Notes: generated by a model from the sequence alone, not told the origin. DNA of 64,000 nucleotides from Nocardia sp. SYP-A9097 (GCF_009649815.1 NZ_WJIC01000006.1:248001-312000), one strand, 5' to 3'. Numbered from the stretch's first letter, positions 16,331-25,618 are shown. Numbers and translations: made by a program.

Positions 16331-16954
16331 ATGCGCACTGACATCGTGGACCATCCGCTCGCTGCCGCTTTGCTCACGACCATGCGCGATGCGCACACCA
16401 CGAACCCGACATTTCGGGCGGCGCTGCGTGATCTCACCGGTCTGCTGGTCTACGAGGCCATGCGGGACGCCCCCGTCACCCGCTTCCCGATCGTCACCCC
16501 CGTGGCCGCCGCCGAGGGCACCTGTCTGTCCTCGCCCCCGCTGCTGGTCCCGGTATTGCGCGCCGGACTCGGCATGGTCGAAACCGCCGAGAACCTGATC
16601 CCCGACGCCCGAATCGGTTTCGTCGGCGTCGCGCGCGACGAGGAGACCCACCTGCCCACCCCCTATATGGAGTCCCTCCCCGAGGACCTCTCCGCCACCC
16701 CGGTCATCGTGCTGGACCCCATGCTCGCCACCGGCGGCTCCATGGTCTTCACCCTCGACCTGCTCGCCACCCGCAACGCCCACGACATCACCGTCATCTG
16801 CGTCGTCGCCGCCCCCGAAGGCATTGCCGCCCTGGAGAAGTCGGGCCACCCGGTCCGCCTGGTAACCGCCTCCATAGACCGTGGCCTGAACTCCGACGCC
16901 TACATCGTCCCCGGCCTCGGCGACGCCGGCGACCGCCAATTCGGCCCCCGCTGA
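16331..16954 (+). CDS. upp: Uracil phosphoribosyltransferase
   Basis: 207 residues, the standard length. It makes UMP from uracil and PRPP. The motifs are [10 protein letters not shown] near the uracil and PRPP sites, the PRPP loop [14 protein letters not shown] and the C-terminal uracil-binding [14 protein letters not shown]. The start is set by the leaderless -10. Its stop is only 11 nt from the convergent pmmB stop, with no hairpin between them. Confidence 0.96.
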   Translation: MRTDIVDHPLAAALLTTMRDAHTTNPTFRAALRDLTGLLVYEAMRDAPVTRFPIVTPVAAAEGTCLSSPPLLVPVLRAGLGMVETAENLIPDARIGFVGVARDEETHLPTPYMESLPEDLSATPVIVLDPMLATGGSMVFTLDLLATRNAHDITVICVVAAPEGIAALEKSGHPVRLVTASIDRGLNSDAYIVPGLGDAGDRQFGPR

Positions 16955-16965
16955 AGATCAACGGA

Positions 16966-18612
16966 TCACAGCTTCTCGCAGAAGGCTCGGATCTCGGAGA
17001 GTTGCAGGGCCGCAGCGGCTTTCGCGGCAGCGAGGTCGGCCGCCGCAGCTACCGGCCGCACCACTTCCACATAGCATTTGAGCTTCGGTTCGGTGCCGGA
17101 GGGGCGAATCACCACGCGTAGGGATTCACCCTCGAAAACCAGTGCGTCCGTGCGCATCTGCCCGCGTAGCTGGGACATGTCGGTGCAGGTCACCTTTTCT
17201 CCGGCGATCTCCACCGGTGGTGTTGTCCGCAATCGCTCCACGACAGCGGCCGCCTCCGTCGCGTCGGCCAATCGCAGGGAGACCTGATCGCCCGCGTGCA
17301 CGCCGAATTCGACGGCGTAATCGTCGAGCACGTCGAAGATGGTGCGTCGCTGTGCTTTCAGCTGCGCTACCAGGTCGGCGGCGAGTACGGCGGCGGAAAT
17401 GCCGTCCTTGTCCCGCACGGTTACCGGGTCCACGCAGTGCCCGATCGCCTCTTCGTAGGCGTACACCAGGCCGTCGCCCGCGCGAGCCAACCACTTGAAC
17501 CCCGTGAGGGTTTCGGCATAGCGCGCACCCCGCGCCGCGGCCAGTTCGCTCAGCAGTCGTGAGGACACGATCGTGGTGGCGACCAGCGAATCCGCTGCGG
17601 CGGTGCGCAATACGAAGTCGCCCAGCAGCACTCCGGTCTCGTCGCCGCGCAGCATCCGCCAGCCGTTCGGCCCGCGAACCCCCACCGCGCATCGGTCGGC
17701 GTCCGGATCCAGCGCGATCGCGATATCGGCATCGAGCCGTTCGGCCAAGTTCAGCAGCAGATCCGAGGCTCCCGGCTCCTCGGGATTCGGGAACGATACG
17801 GTTGGGAAATCCGGATCGGGCGCGAATTGCTCCGTTACCACCAGCACCTCGTCGAACCCGGCCGCCCGCAGTGCGGCGGTCGCGAGCGCTCCGCCCACCC
17901 CGTGCATTGCGGTCAGGGCGATTCGAATATCCGCGCGCGGCACCGGGTTTCGCCCGGACTCCGTCTGTGCGGCCTCCGCCCCGTCTCCGGCCGTGGAGTC
18001 ATGTGTGGCCACGGCGCGCGCGAACGAGCTCGGCCGGGGGCGTGGGCCGCCGACGATTTCGGGAAGGGCCGCGACGCGAGCGAGGTAGCGGCGGACGATC
18101 TCCTCGCCCATATCCTCGATCGACGCCTCGGCGGGGAGGTCGAGAATGCCCGGATTCGGTGCGGTGGCAGCGGGATCGGTGCGGTGGATGCGCCCGTGGA
18201 CGGCATCGATGCACTTCTCGATCTCACCGTCGGCGGGCGGAACGAGCTGCGAGCCGCCTTCGAGGTAGAGCTTGTAGCCATTGTCGGTGGCAGGGTTGTG
18301 CGAGGCGGTGATCTGCACTCCGGCAACGGCTCCCAGTGCGCGCACCGCGTAGGCCACCACCGGTGTGGGGAGCGGGCGGGGGAGTGTAAGCACCGAGAAA
18401 CCCGCCGCCGCGAAGACTTCCGCCGTCGCATCGGCGAATTCGGCGGAGCCGTGCCGGGCGTCGCGGCCGACGATCACCAAACCACCACCCAGGCAGCGGT
18501 TTCGGAGCCAGTCGGCGATTCCGGCGCTGGCCCGGGATACGGTGTCGACATTCATGCCGTCGGGACCGTCCTGCAATGGACCGCGTAGTCCGGCGGTGCC
18601 GAATCGCAGCAT
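16966..18612 (-). CDS. pmmB: Phosphomannomutase/phosphoglucomutase family enzyme
   Basis: 548 residues. It interconverts hexose 1- and 6-phosphates, or possibly pentose phosphates from nucleoside salvage. The motifs are LRFGTAGLRG, the phosphoserine loop TASHNPATDNGYKLY, the magnesium loop DPDADRCAVG, the sugar-binding GFKWLARAG with YEEAIGHCV, and the phosphate-binding RPSGTEPKLKCY. The ATG at 18612 has AGGAGG 5 nt upstream. Homologues usually carry 30-40 more N-terminal residues before RFGTAGLRG, and no upstream start is available here, so the N-terminus is short. Neighbour to punA, as in tuberculosis. Confidence 0.93.
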   Translation of the reverse strand: MLRFGTAGLRGPLQDGPDGMNVDTVSRASAGIADWLRNRCLGGGLVIVGRDARHGSAEFADATAEVFAAAGFSVLTLPRPLPTPVVAYAVRALGAVAGVQITASHNPATDNGYKLYLEGGSQLVPPADGEIEKCIDAVHGRIHRTDPAATAPNPGILDLPAEASIEDMGEEIVRRYLARVAALPEIVGGPRPRPSSFARAVATHDSTAGDGAEAAQTESGRNPVPRADIRIALTAMHGVGGALATAALRAAGFDEVLVVTEQFAPDPDFPTVSFPNPEEPGASDLLLNLAERLDADIAIALDPDADRCAVGVRGPNGWRMLRGDETGVLLGDFVLRTAAADSLVATTIVSSRLLSELAAARGARYAETLTGFKWLARAGDGLVYAYEEAIGHCVDPVTVRDKDGISAAVLAADLVAQLKAQRRTIFDVLDDYAVEFGVHAGDQVSLRLADATEAAAVVERLRTTPPVEIAGEKVTCTDMSQLRGQMRTDALVFEGESLRVVIRPSGTEPKLKCYVEVVRPVAAAADLAAAKAAAALQLSEIRAFCEKL

Positions 18613-18759
18613 GTACGCCTCCTGATCTCGTCTCGGCGCATCGCCGTGATCGTGCCGAAGAGTCTCGTCCGGGCATCGTTCCGGTGCGTGGACGGTGCCT
18701 GACCGGATCTTGCGGTCCGGTGGAAGCGGCTACTGCCGACCGGTGTTCGTTTATTCGCC

Positions 18760-19539
18760 TTATAGGCGCTCGAGGACCCCGCGCAGTAGTTTGCCCAATC
18801 GTGGTGCGGCGGCGTGGCCTTCGGCGAGGACCTCGGCGTGCGAGAGGTGCGCGCCGGTGACGCCCGCCGCCAGGTTGGTGACCAGGGAGATGCCCAGGAC
18901 TCGGGCTCCGCCTTCGCGGGCGGCGATGGCCTCGAGCACGGTGGACATGCCGACCAGGTCCGCGCCGATGGTGCGCAGCATGCGGATCTCGGCGGGGGTT
19001 TCGTACTGCGGTCCGGTCAGGCCCGCGTAGACACCCTCGGTCAGGCTGGGGTCGACTTCCCCTGCCATGGAACGCAATTCGGGATCCCATGCGTCGACGA
19101 GGTCGACGAAATTCGCTCCCGTGATGGGGGTGCGCAGGGTGAGGTTGATGTGATCGCTGATCAGTACCGGCTCGCCGACACGCAGATCGCCGCGGATACC
19201 ACCCGCGGCATTGGTGAGCAGGATGGTCTCCGCGCCCGCCGCCAGCGCGGTGCGCACATTGTGCACGACCTGCGCGGGCTCATGGCCCTCGTAGAGATGC
19301 TGGCGGCCCATGAGCAGCAGAACCGGCGAGTCATTGACCGTGACCGAGTGAATGGTGCCCTGATGTCCCTGCGCCGTAGGTGATCCGAAGCCCGGAACCT
19401 CGGCCATGGGGATCGAGGTGGCCGGCTCGCCGATCTCCGCGGCGGCCTCCTGCCAACCCGATCCGAGTACCACCGCGACGCGGTGGCGCTCCACTCCCGT
19501 TCGATCAGCAATAGCCTTCGCGGCCTGCTCGGATAGCAT
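18760..19539 (-). CDS. punA: Purine nucleoside phosphorylase
   Basis: 259 residues, matching the trimeric type that splits inosine and guanosine with phosphate. Seen: [13 protein letters not shown], the phosphate-site histidine in [20 protein letters not shown], and the base-binding [16 protein letters not shown] and [11 protein letters not shown] with the Met-Ser pair. The start has a leaderless -10. It lies upstream of pmmB on the same strand with a 147-nt gap holding no clear gene. Orthologous to tuberculosis deoD (Rv3307) by position and type. Confidence 0.95.
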   Translation of the reverse strand: MLSEQAAKAIADRTGVERHRVAVVLGSGWQEAAAEIGEPATSIPMAEVPGFGSPTAQGHQGTIHSVTVNDSPVLLLMGRQHLYEGHEPAQVVHNVRTALAAGAETILLTNAAGGIRGDLRVGEPVLISDHINLTLRTPITGANFVDLVDAWDPELRSMAGEVDPSLTEGVYAGLTGPQYETPAEIRMLRTIGADLVGMSTVLEAIAAREGGARVLGISLVTNLAAGVTGAHLSHAEVLAEGHAAAPRLGKLLRGVLERL

Positions 19540-19545
19540 GCAGCC

Positions 19546-19551
19546 ACCCTA
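19546..19551 (-). promoter_or_regulatory. -10 element of leaderless punA promoter
   Basis: On the minus strand TAGGGT ends 6 nt before the ATG at 19539. Confidence 0.6.
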
Positions 19552-19694
19552 GTCCCTGTCCCGCCTCCCCGAGACTTCAGCGCCCGGCTGACTGCCGTTG
19601 ACCGTCTCGCGCGCGTGCCGCCGGTTGGGTGCGGAAACCATTTTGGACGTACCCGACGAGTTACCCCGACCGCACGAAATCAGTTGTCACCTTG

Positions 19695-19718
19695 GGTAAC
19701 TACCCGTCGGTAGTTACC
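19695..19718. promoter_or_regulatory. Perfect 10-bp-arm operator upstream of the enoyl-CoA hydratase-like gene
   Basis: GGTAACTACC (19695-19704) and GGTAGTTACC (19709-19718) are perfect reverse complements with a 4-nt centre. The site covers the expected -35 region for the -10 element at 19733 and should repress the gene at 19745. The TTACC-type half-site is common among TetR regulators of acyl-CoA metabolism. The regulator is not encoded next to it. Confidence 0.75.
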
Positions 19719-19732
19719 GGGAACGGCACCGC

Positions 19733-19738
19733 TACGCT
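19733..19738 (+). promoter_or_regulatory. -10 element of leaderless promoter for the gene at 19745
   Basis: TACGCT ends 6 nt before the ATG at 19745 and lies 14 nt behind the palindromic operator. Confidence 0.65.
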
Positions 19739-19744
19739 GCGTCT

Positions 19745-20452
19745 ATGCCGTATTTGAAGCGTGATGGGGACGTGTTCGTGCTGTACCTCGGTGCCGAGGT
19801 ACAGAATATCGACAGCGAGAACCGCTTCCACCCGGACTTGATTACCGAGCTGCACGCCCTGCTCGACGAGGTCGAGGCGTCCGAGGGTCCGGCCGCACTG
19901 GTGGTCACCTCGAACGGCAAGTTCTTCAGCAATGGCCTCGACACCGATTGGCTGTTCGGCAATTTCGACCAGAACTGCTGGTACCTGGATCGCGTGCACT
20001 CGCTGTACACCCGCCTGCTGACCTTCCAGATGCCGACCATCGCCGCCGTGAACGGTCACGCGTTCGGTGCCGGCGCCATGCTCGCGACCTCCTGCGATTT
20101 CCGTCTGATGCGCGCGGATCGCGGTTTCTGGTGCCTGCCTGAGGTGCAACTCGGCATGCCGTTCACCGTCGCGATGAACGCGCTGGTCACCGGCCGCCTC
20201 ACCAATCAGGTCGCGGTGGAGGCCATGACCACCGGCCGCCGCTACGGCGCGGATGACGCCATCGCCGCCAAGATTGTCGACGGCAAGGCCGATGCCGAGT
20301 CGTTGCTGGCCGCCGCCGTCGCCCAGGCCGATGCGCTCAAGGGCAACCGCAAGCCGAACCTCCCGGTCATCAAGCGCGCCCTGCACCAGCACATCCTGGC
20401 GGGCCTGGCCGTCGAGACCACCCCGGAGAACCTGGGTTTCAGCCCGAGCTGA
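19745..20452 (+). CDS. Enoyl-CoA hydratase/isomerase family protein
   Basis: 235 residues of crotonase fold. The first oxyanion-hole segment is VVTSNGKFFSNGLDTDW; the second is AVNGHAFGAGAMLATSCDFR. The first catalytic Glu of hydratases is replaced by Met in GAGAML, while the second is kept in CLPEVQLGMPF, the pattern of single-Glu delta-isomerases. This suggests an enoyl-CoA isomerase rather than a classical hydratase, but substrate specificity is unknown. The strong palindrome at 19695-19718 implies tight repression. No fatty-acid genes lie next to it. Confidence 0.85.
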   Translation: MPYLKRDGDVFVLYLGAEVQNIDSENRFHPDLITELHALLDEVEASEGPAALVVTSNGKFFSNGLDTDWLFGNFDQNCWYLDRVHSLYTRLLTFQMPTIAAVNGHAFGAGAMLATSCDFRLMRADRGFWCLPEVQLGMPFTVAMNALVTGRLTNQVAVEAMTTGRRYGADDAIAAKIVDGKADAESLLAAAVAQADALKGNRKPNLPVIKRALHQHILAGLAVETTPENLGFSPS

Positions 20453-20635
20453 GCTGGCACTTTTCGCTCCGCGCGCGGTGGCGGCCGTGAGTTTTCCGAC
20501 TCACCGGATGAGCCATCGCGCGACGGGGGTGTAAGACTGTGGTTTATGCCACCATCGCGCAGCGGCGATGACCGGAACTCTTTTCCCCCGCTAAGTCGGC
20601 TCGGTGTACCCGGGCCGTCATGGAATGCTGCGTCG

Positions 20636-21856
20636 ATGAATACCTCGGTTGCTCCGGCTGATCCGGCTTTGTTCGGTGCTGTGGATTCCGCGATCGAGGT
20701 TTCGCGGGAGCGATTGCTGGCGCTTTCGCATTCGATTCATGCCGAGCCGGAGTTGGCTTTCGAGGAATTCCGGAGCGTCGCGAAGGTGATCGAGCCGTTG
20801 CGTGAGCGCGGTTTCCGGATCGAATCCGGGGTCGCGGATCTGCCCACGGCGTTCACCGCCGAGTTCGGCCATGGTGACCTGGTGGTAGGTATCTGCGCCG
20901 AGTACGACGCCCTCCCGGAGATCGGACATGCCTGCGGGCACAACATCATTGCCGCTTCGGCGGTCGGTGCGGCGCTCGGTCTCGCCGCGGTCGCGGACGC
21001 CTGCGATATCACCGTCAAACTGCTCGGCACTCCCGCCGAGGAGAGCGGTGGCGGCAAGGTGCTCATGCTGGACCGCGGTGTCTTCGACGAGGTGGCCATG
21101 GCGCTGATGATCCATCCGGGTCCGGAGGACATCGCGGGCGCGCATTCACTTGCTCTGGCGGATCTCTCGGTGACCTATCTCGGCCGCGAATCCCATGCCA
21201 GCGCCGCGCCCGAACGTGGCCGGAATGCCCTGGACGCCGTCACCATCGCGCAAGTTGCTCTAGGGTTGCTGCGACAACATCTGCTCCCCGGACAGCAACT
21301 GCACGGTATAGTCGGCTCGGGCGGCGTAGCCCCCAATATCGTGCCCGGACACGCGGAACTGCTGTATTACCTACGGGCAGTCGACTCCGCGACACTCGAG
21401 GATCTGATGCAACGCGCATCGGCTTGTTTCGAGGCAGGTGCCCTGGCGACCGGATGCACACATGAAATCCGGAAGCTCGCGCCGACATATACCGAGCTCA
21501 CTCCCGACAGCGCACTACTGTGTGCCTATCGCGAGCAGATCCGCGATCTCGGGCGCGAGCCGATAGCCCCGGAACTCGAGGCCGCACGGCCGCTGGGCAG
21601 CACGGATATGGGCAATGTCACCAATGTCATCCCCGGCATTCACCCGGTCATCGGCATCGATGCCGGGGGAGCGGTGACGCATCAGCCCGCGTTCGCGGTG
21701 GCGGCGGTCAACGCCTCGGCCGATCGGGCTGTCATCGACGGGGCAACGGCTCTGGCCCGCACCGCGATACAACTCACAGGCGACAAATTTCATCGGGACA
21801 GGTTGTCGGAACGAGTCATACAACGGCAGTTTCTTCGACAGGAGGACATTCGGTGA
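20636..21856 (+). CDS. amiB1: M20-family amidohydrolase, AmiB1-like
   Basis: 406 residues from the ATG at 20636; upstream in-frame codons have no family similarity. M20 metallopeptidases of the aminobenzoyl-glutamate or amidohydrolase subgroup remove amide-linked groups from amino acids or peptides. Metal-site motifs: VGICAEYDALPEIGHACGHN, TPAEESGGGKVLM with the catalytic Glu pair, and the dimerisation domain with a SHASAAPERGRNALDAV segment. STDMGNVTNVIPGIHP carries the last metal ligand. Its TGA overlaps the next gene's GTG start. The substrate is unknown. Confidence 0.88.
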   Translation: MNTSVAPADPALFGAVDSAIEVSRERLLALSHSIHAEPELAFEEFRSVAKVIEPLRERGFRIESGVADLPTAFTAEFGHGDLVVGICAEYDALPEIGHACGHNIIAASAVGAALGLAAVADACDITVKLLGTPAEESGGGKVLMLDRGVFDEVAMALMIHPGPEDIAGAHSLALADLSVTYLGRESHASAAPERGRNALDAVTIAQVALGLLRQHLLPGQQLHGIVGSGGVAPNIVPGHAELLYYLRAVDSATLEDLMQRASACFEAGALATGCTHEIRKLAPTYTELTPDSALLCAYREQIRDLGREPIAPELEAARPLGSTDMGNVTNVIPGIHPVIGIDAGGAVTHQPAFAVAAVNASADRAVIDGATALARTAIQLTGDKFHRDRLSERVIQRQFLRQEDIR

Positions 21857-23184
21857 GCACAACCGGCCGGTCCGCGGCGCGAGCCTCAGGACATAATGCC
21901 GCGGGCACTTGCGTTGCGCAGGGGACCGCGAGCGTCGCGACGGGCAGCTCGGTGGTCGATATGGGCATGGGCTTTGAAATGGGCACGGTGGGTGTTGATA
22001 TGGCGGATTTGCCGAAAGACATGGTCGATGGCCGGGCAATCGTCGATGGCTGGCTCGCGGAGCACGCCGACGATCTGATCCATTGGCGTCGCCACATCCA
22101 TGCCAATCCGGAGCTCTCCCGCACCGAGTTCGGTACCACCGAATTCATCGAATCCTGGCTGGTGAAGGCCGGACTCGAACCGCGCAAACTACCGAGCGGC
22201 ACGGGGCTGATCGTCGATATCGGCCCGGATACCCCGCGGATCGGCCTGCGCGCCGATATGGACGCGCTGCCGTTGCAGGAGTACACGGGCTTGCCGTTCG
22301 CCTCGACCGTGCCCGGTGTCTCGCATGCCTGCGGGCATGACGCGCACACCACGATCCTGCTCGGTACCGCGCTGGCCCTGGCCGAGGTGCCGAACCTGCC
22401 GGTCGGTGTGCGGCTGGTCTTCCAGCCCGCCGAGGAGGTCATGCCCGGCGGTGCCATCGATATGGTCGCGGCCGGTGCCATGGAGGACGTGTCGCGGATG
22501 TTCGCGCTGCACTGCGATCCGCGCCTGGAGGTCGGCCGCGTCGGAATCCGGGTGGGAGCCATCACCTCCGCCGCCGACACCATCGAACTCGTCCTCGACT
22601 CACCCGGCGGGCACACCTCGCGCCCGCATCTCACCAGCGATCTGGTGTACGCCATCGGCACCGTCATCACCGGTCTGCCGGGACTGTTGAGCCGTCGTAT
22701 CGATCCGCGCACCAGCACCGTCATGGTGTGGGGTGCGGTGTCGGCGGGCAAGGCGCCCAACGCGATTCCGCAGACCGGCATGCTCACCGGCACCGTCCGC
22801 ACCGGCGATCACTTCACCTGGTCGCTGCTCGAGCCGATGGTGCGTGAGATCGTCGAGGGCCTGCTCGCGCCGACCGGTGTGCGCTGGCAGCTCAATTACA
22901 AGCGCGGTGTCCCCCCGGTCGTGAATGACGAACTGGCCGTGCGCATGTTCGAGGCTGCCATCCGCGAGATCGGCCCCGACGCTCTCGCCGACACCCAGCA
23001 GTCCGGTGGCGGCGAGGACTTCTCCTGGTACCTGGAAGAGGTCCCCGGCGCGATGGCGCGCCTCGGTGTCTGGTCCGGTCAGGGCGAACAACTCGACCTG
23101 CACCAGCCGACCTTCGATCTCGACGAGCGGGCCCTCGAGGTCGGCATCCGAGTCATGACGAATATCGTCCTGAACGCCTACTGA
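21853..23184 (+). CDS. amiA1: M20-family amidohydrolase, AmiA1-like
   Basis: 443 residues if the GTG at 21853 is used; it has AGGAGG just upstream and overlaps the previous stop. The first 50 residues are low complexity, so a start nearer 21961 or 22021 is possible. The rest is a second M20 enzyme: HIHANPELSRTEFGTTEFI, LRADMDALPLQEYTGLPF, SHACGHDAHTTILLGTA, FQPAEEVMPGGA with the catalytic Glu, and a C-terminal GGGEDFSWYLEEVPGAM. It is close to hippurate hydrolase and indole-acetyl-amino-acid hydrolases. The amiB1-amiA1 pair matches tuberculosis Rv3306c-Rv3305c. Confidence 0.88.
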   Translation: MSTTGRSAARASGHNAAGTCVAQGTASVATGSSVVDMGMGFEMGTVGVDMADLPKDMVDGRAIVDGWLAEHADDLIHWRRHIHANPELSRTEFGTTEFIESWLVKAGLEPRKLPSGTGLIVDIGPDTPRIGLRADMDALPLQEYTGLPFASTVPGVSHACGHDAHTTILLGTALALAEVPNLPVGVRLVFQPAEEVMPGGAIDMVAAGAMEDVSRMFALHCDPRLEVGRVGIRVGAITSAADTIELVLDSPGGHTSRPHLTSDLVYAIGTVITGLPGLLSRRIDPRTSTVMVWGAVSAGKAPNAIPQTGMLTGTVRTGDHFTWSLLEPMVREIVEGLLAPTGVRWQLNYKRGVPPVVNDELAVRMFEAAIREIGPDALADTQQSGGGEDFSWYLEEVPGAMARLGVWSGQGEQLDLHQPTFDLDERALEVGIRVMTNIVLNAY

Positions 23185-23204
23185 GGCAGGCGCTGAGAAT
23201 GGAA

Positions 23205-23236
23205 CGCCGGGCCGCACCTGATGGTGCGGCCCGGCG
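23205..23236 (+). terminator. Hairpin behind amiA1
   Basis: CGCCGGGCCGCACC (23205-23218) and GGTGCGGCCCGGCG (23223-23236) form a perfect 14-bp stem around TGAT, 20 nt after the amiA1 stop. Confidence 0.8.
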
Positions 23237-23257
23237 GCGTTCGAGGGGGCGACATGA

Positions 23258-23292
23258 AAGTGGGGCCGACGCTGAATGCGTCGGCCCCACTT
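23258..23292 (-). terminator. Hairpin behind the gamma-glutamylcyclotransferase-like gene
   Basis: AAGTGGGGCCGACGC (23258-23272) and GCGTCGGCCCCACTT (23278-23292) form a perfect 15-bp stem, 20 nt beyond the minus-strand stop at 23313. With the hairpin at 23205 it separates convergent genes. Confidence 0.8.
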
Positions 23293-23312
23293 CGTGGTTG
23301 GGGGTGTCGTGC

Positions 23313-23792
23313 CTACGGGCCGAAGGTGCCCGGGCCGACGTTCTTGCTGTTGCGGGTGCGCAGGGCGTGCACGTATTCGCTTGGGGCGCCGGCTTTTTCG
23401 GCTCCTTCGGCAATGACACCGAGGTAACGGGCCGAGGGTAGGCCACCCTCGTAGGCGTCCAGCACGTAGAGCCAGGCCAGCACGGGCTGGGTGGCGTTGC
23501 CCTGGTTGGGGGTTACCCGGAGCCGGATCTTCTTGTGGATGCCGAAGTCCGAGCCCTCCCAGCGGTCCAGGCTCGTCTCGTCTTCACCCGGCACGTCGTA
23601 GAGGACGACGAATACCCGGGAACCCGGATCCTCGACCACCGTCGCGAGCGGGCCCTCCCAGCCGATGTCGTCCCCGGCGAAGGTCAGGCGCCAACCCTCC
23701 AGCCAGCCGGTTCCGTACACGGGGGAGTGCGGACAGCGCTTGAGCATCTGCTCGGGATCCATGTTGGATCCATAGGCGGCGTAAATCGGCAC
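23313..23792 (-). CDS. Gamma-glutamylcyclotransferase-like (AIG2) protein, Rv3304 family
   Basis: 159 residues from the GTG at 23792, decided by a leaderless -10 and by the family start (V/M)P(I/L)YAAYGSNM. The BtrG/AIG2 substrate-binding motif is YAAYGSNMDPEQM; later strands include GTGWLEGWRLTFAGD, ATVVEDPGSRVFVVLYD and WLYVLDAYEGGLPSARYL. The catalytic Glu expected in this fold is likely the one in LDRWEGSDFGIH. True gamma-glutamyl cyclotransferase activity is not established for this family. Convergent with amiA1. Confidence 0.85.
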   Translation of the reverse strand: MPIYAAYGSNMDPEQMLKRCPHSPVYGTGWLEGWRLTFAGDDIGWEGPLATVVEDPGSRVFVVLYDVPGEDETSLDRWEGSDFGIHKKIRLRVTPNQGNATQPVLAWLYVLDAYEGGLPSARYLGVIAEGAEKAGAPSEYVHALRTRNSKNVGPGTFGP

Positions 23793-23798
23793 TGTGAG

Positions 23799-23804
23799 AG
23801 CGTA
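23799..23804 (-). promoter_or_regulatory. -10 element of leaderless promoter for the gene at 23313-23792
   Basis: On the minus strand TACGCT ends 6 nt before the GTG at 23792 and fixes that start. Confidence 0.55.
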
Positions 23805-24015
23805 TCGAACATTCCCGGGCAACCTCCCCTGATCCCGATCCTAGGCGGTTCGCGTATACGAACCGGTCGCTCCGGAGCAGCCACGATCTGCCTTCCGGTG
23901 GGTCCCGACTGTGACGAACTTGTCTCCAGATGCGGTCGGACCTGTACGAAAGCGAGCCGATAACGTTGTGCTGCGGCACCGGAGATCCCGGTAGCCCACC
24001 AGAAGCGAGGGAACC

Positions 24016-25419
24016 ATGACCCGCATTGCGATCATCGGAGGCGGACCCGCCGGATATGAGGCGGCACTGGTCGCCGCACAGCACGGCGCGCCCGTCACGC
24101 TGATCGACTGTGACGGTATCGGCGGCGCGTGCGTGCTCTGGGACTGTGTGCCCTCCAAGACCTTCATCGCCTCCACCGGTGTCCGGACCGATCTGCGCCG
24201 CGCCCGTGACCTGGGCATCACCGTGCATCCCTCGCAGGCGCAGGTGCGCCTGGCCGAGGTGAACTCGCGGGTGAAGGCGCTCGCGCAGGCGCAGTCCGCC
24301 GATATCAAGGTGAAGTTGCAGACCGCGGGTGTCACCGTGCTGAGCGGTCACGGCGAGCTCATCGATCAAGCTCCGGGTCTGGCAACGCATCTGGTGAAGG
24401 CGACGCTGAGCGATGGCCAGCAGCTGGTCATCGAGGCCGAGGTGGTCTTGATCGCCACCGGTGCGAGCCCGCGGGTACTGCCGGGCGCGGAGCCGGATGG
24501 TGAGCGCATTCTCAACTGGCGTCAGCTGTACGACCTCAAGGAGCTGCCCGAGACGCTCGTGGTGGTCGGCTCGGGTGTCACGGGTGCCGAATTCGTCTCC
24601 GCCTATACCGAAATGGGCGTGAAGGTGAAATTGGTCTCCAGTCGCGACCGCGTGCTGCCCGGCGAGGACGCCGATGCCGCGCTGGTTCTGGAGGACGCAC
24701 TCGCCGAGCGCGGTGTGGAGCTGGTCAAGCATGCCCGCGCCGATGCGGTGGAGCGCACCGCCGACGGCATCGTGGTGAAACTGTCCGACGGCCGCACTGT
24801 GACCGGTACGCATGCGCTCATGACGGTCGGCTCGATTCCGAATACCCAGAATCTCGGTCTCGAGCGCCTGGGTATCGAACTCGACAAGGGTGGTTACCTG
24901 CGCGTGGACCGGGTCTCCCGCACCACCGCGACCGGCGTGTACGCGGCCGGTGACTGCACGGGCCTGCTGCCGCTGGCCTCGGTGGCCGCCATGCAGGGCC
25001 GGATCGCCATGTATCACGCACTCGGTGAGGGTGTGCAGCCGATTCGCTTGAAAACCGTTGCGTCAGCGGTGTTCACGCGTCCGGAGATCGCGACCGTCGG
25101 TGTCAGTCAGACCGCCATCGACAATGGTGAGGTGCCCGCGCGCACGGTCATGCTGCCGTTGAACACCAATCCGCGTGCCAAGATGTCGGGCCTGCGTAGG
25201 GGTTTCGTGAAGATCTTCTGCCGTCCCGCCACCGGTGTGGTGATCGGTGGCGTGGTGGTCGCCCCCATCGCGTCGGAGCTGATTCTGCCCATCGCCCTTG
25301 CGGTGCAGAACAATCTGACGGTGAACGATCTTGCCCAGACGTTCTCGGTGTACCCGTCGCTGACCGGCTCGGTGACCGAGGCGGCACGTCAGCTCATGCG
25401 CCACGACGACCTCGACTGA
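24016..25419 (+). CDS. lpdA: LpdA-type flavoprotein, NAD(P)H quinone reductase
   Basis: 467 residues of the pyridine-nucleotide disulfide reductase fold. Seen: FAD site IAIIGGGPAGYEAAL, NAD(P)H site VVVGSGVTGAEFVSAY, and the second FAD motif GVYAAGDCTGLLPLASVA. The redox region reads GACVLWDCVPSKT, so Cys39 and Cys44 have the spacing of the lipoamide dehydrogenase disulfide. At the C-terminus the expected catalytic His-Pro is replaced by FSVYPSLTGS. Tuberculosis LpdA (Rv3303c) lacks one of these cysteines and reduces quinones. A GAGGGA site precedes the ATG. Confidence 0.92.
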   Translation: MTRIAIIGGGPAGYEAALVAAQHGAPVTLIDCDGIGGACVLWDCVPSKTFIASTGVRTDLRRARDLGITVHPSQAQVRLAEVNSRVKALAQAQSADIKVKLQTAGVTVLSGHGELIDQAPGLATHLVKATLSDGQQLVIEAEVVLIATGASPRVLPGAEPDGERILNWRQLYDLKELPETLVVVGSGVTGAEFVSAYTEMGVKVKLVSSRDRVLPGEDADAALVLEDALAERGVELVKHARADAVERTADGIVVKLSDGRTVTGTHALMTVGSIPNTQNLGLERLGIELDKGGYLRVDRVSRTTATGVYAAGDCTGLLPLASVAAMQGRIAMYHALGEGVQPIRLKTVASAVFTRPEIATVGVSQTAIDNGEVPARTVMLPLNTNPRAKMSGLRRGFVKIFCRPATGVVIGGVVVAPIASELILPIALAVQNNLTVNDLAQTFSVYPSLTGSVTEAARQLMRHDDLD

Positions 25420-25618
25420 CGGGTTAACTTCCGGTGTAATGCCGCCCGCCGTCTTGCCCCCATTACGCGGGTGTGATTCACTTCGCGACGGGAAGCGATC
25501 GGCAGGGCGGTCGCGAGAACGCCGGGGGGTCAACCCTTTCCGACGCGGCCGGTGCTCAACTCGTACTCGCCCCGCATGCCCGATCGCGGCGATGAGGGAC
25601 GAAGGAATAGGGCGAAAA

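Noticed and set aside
22083..22340. Small frames inside amiA1
   Set aside because: They are frame-shifted readings of a well-conserved M20 gene with no signals of their own.
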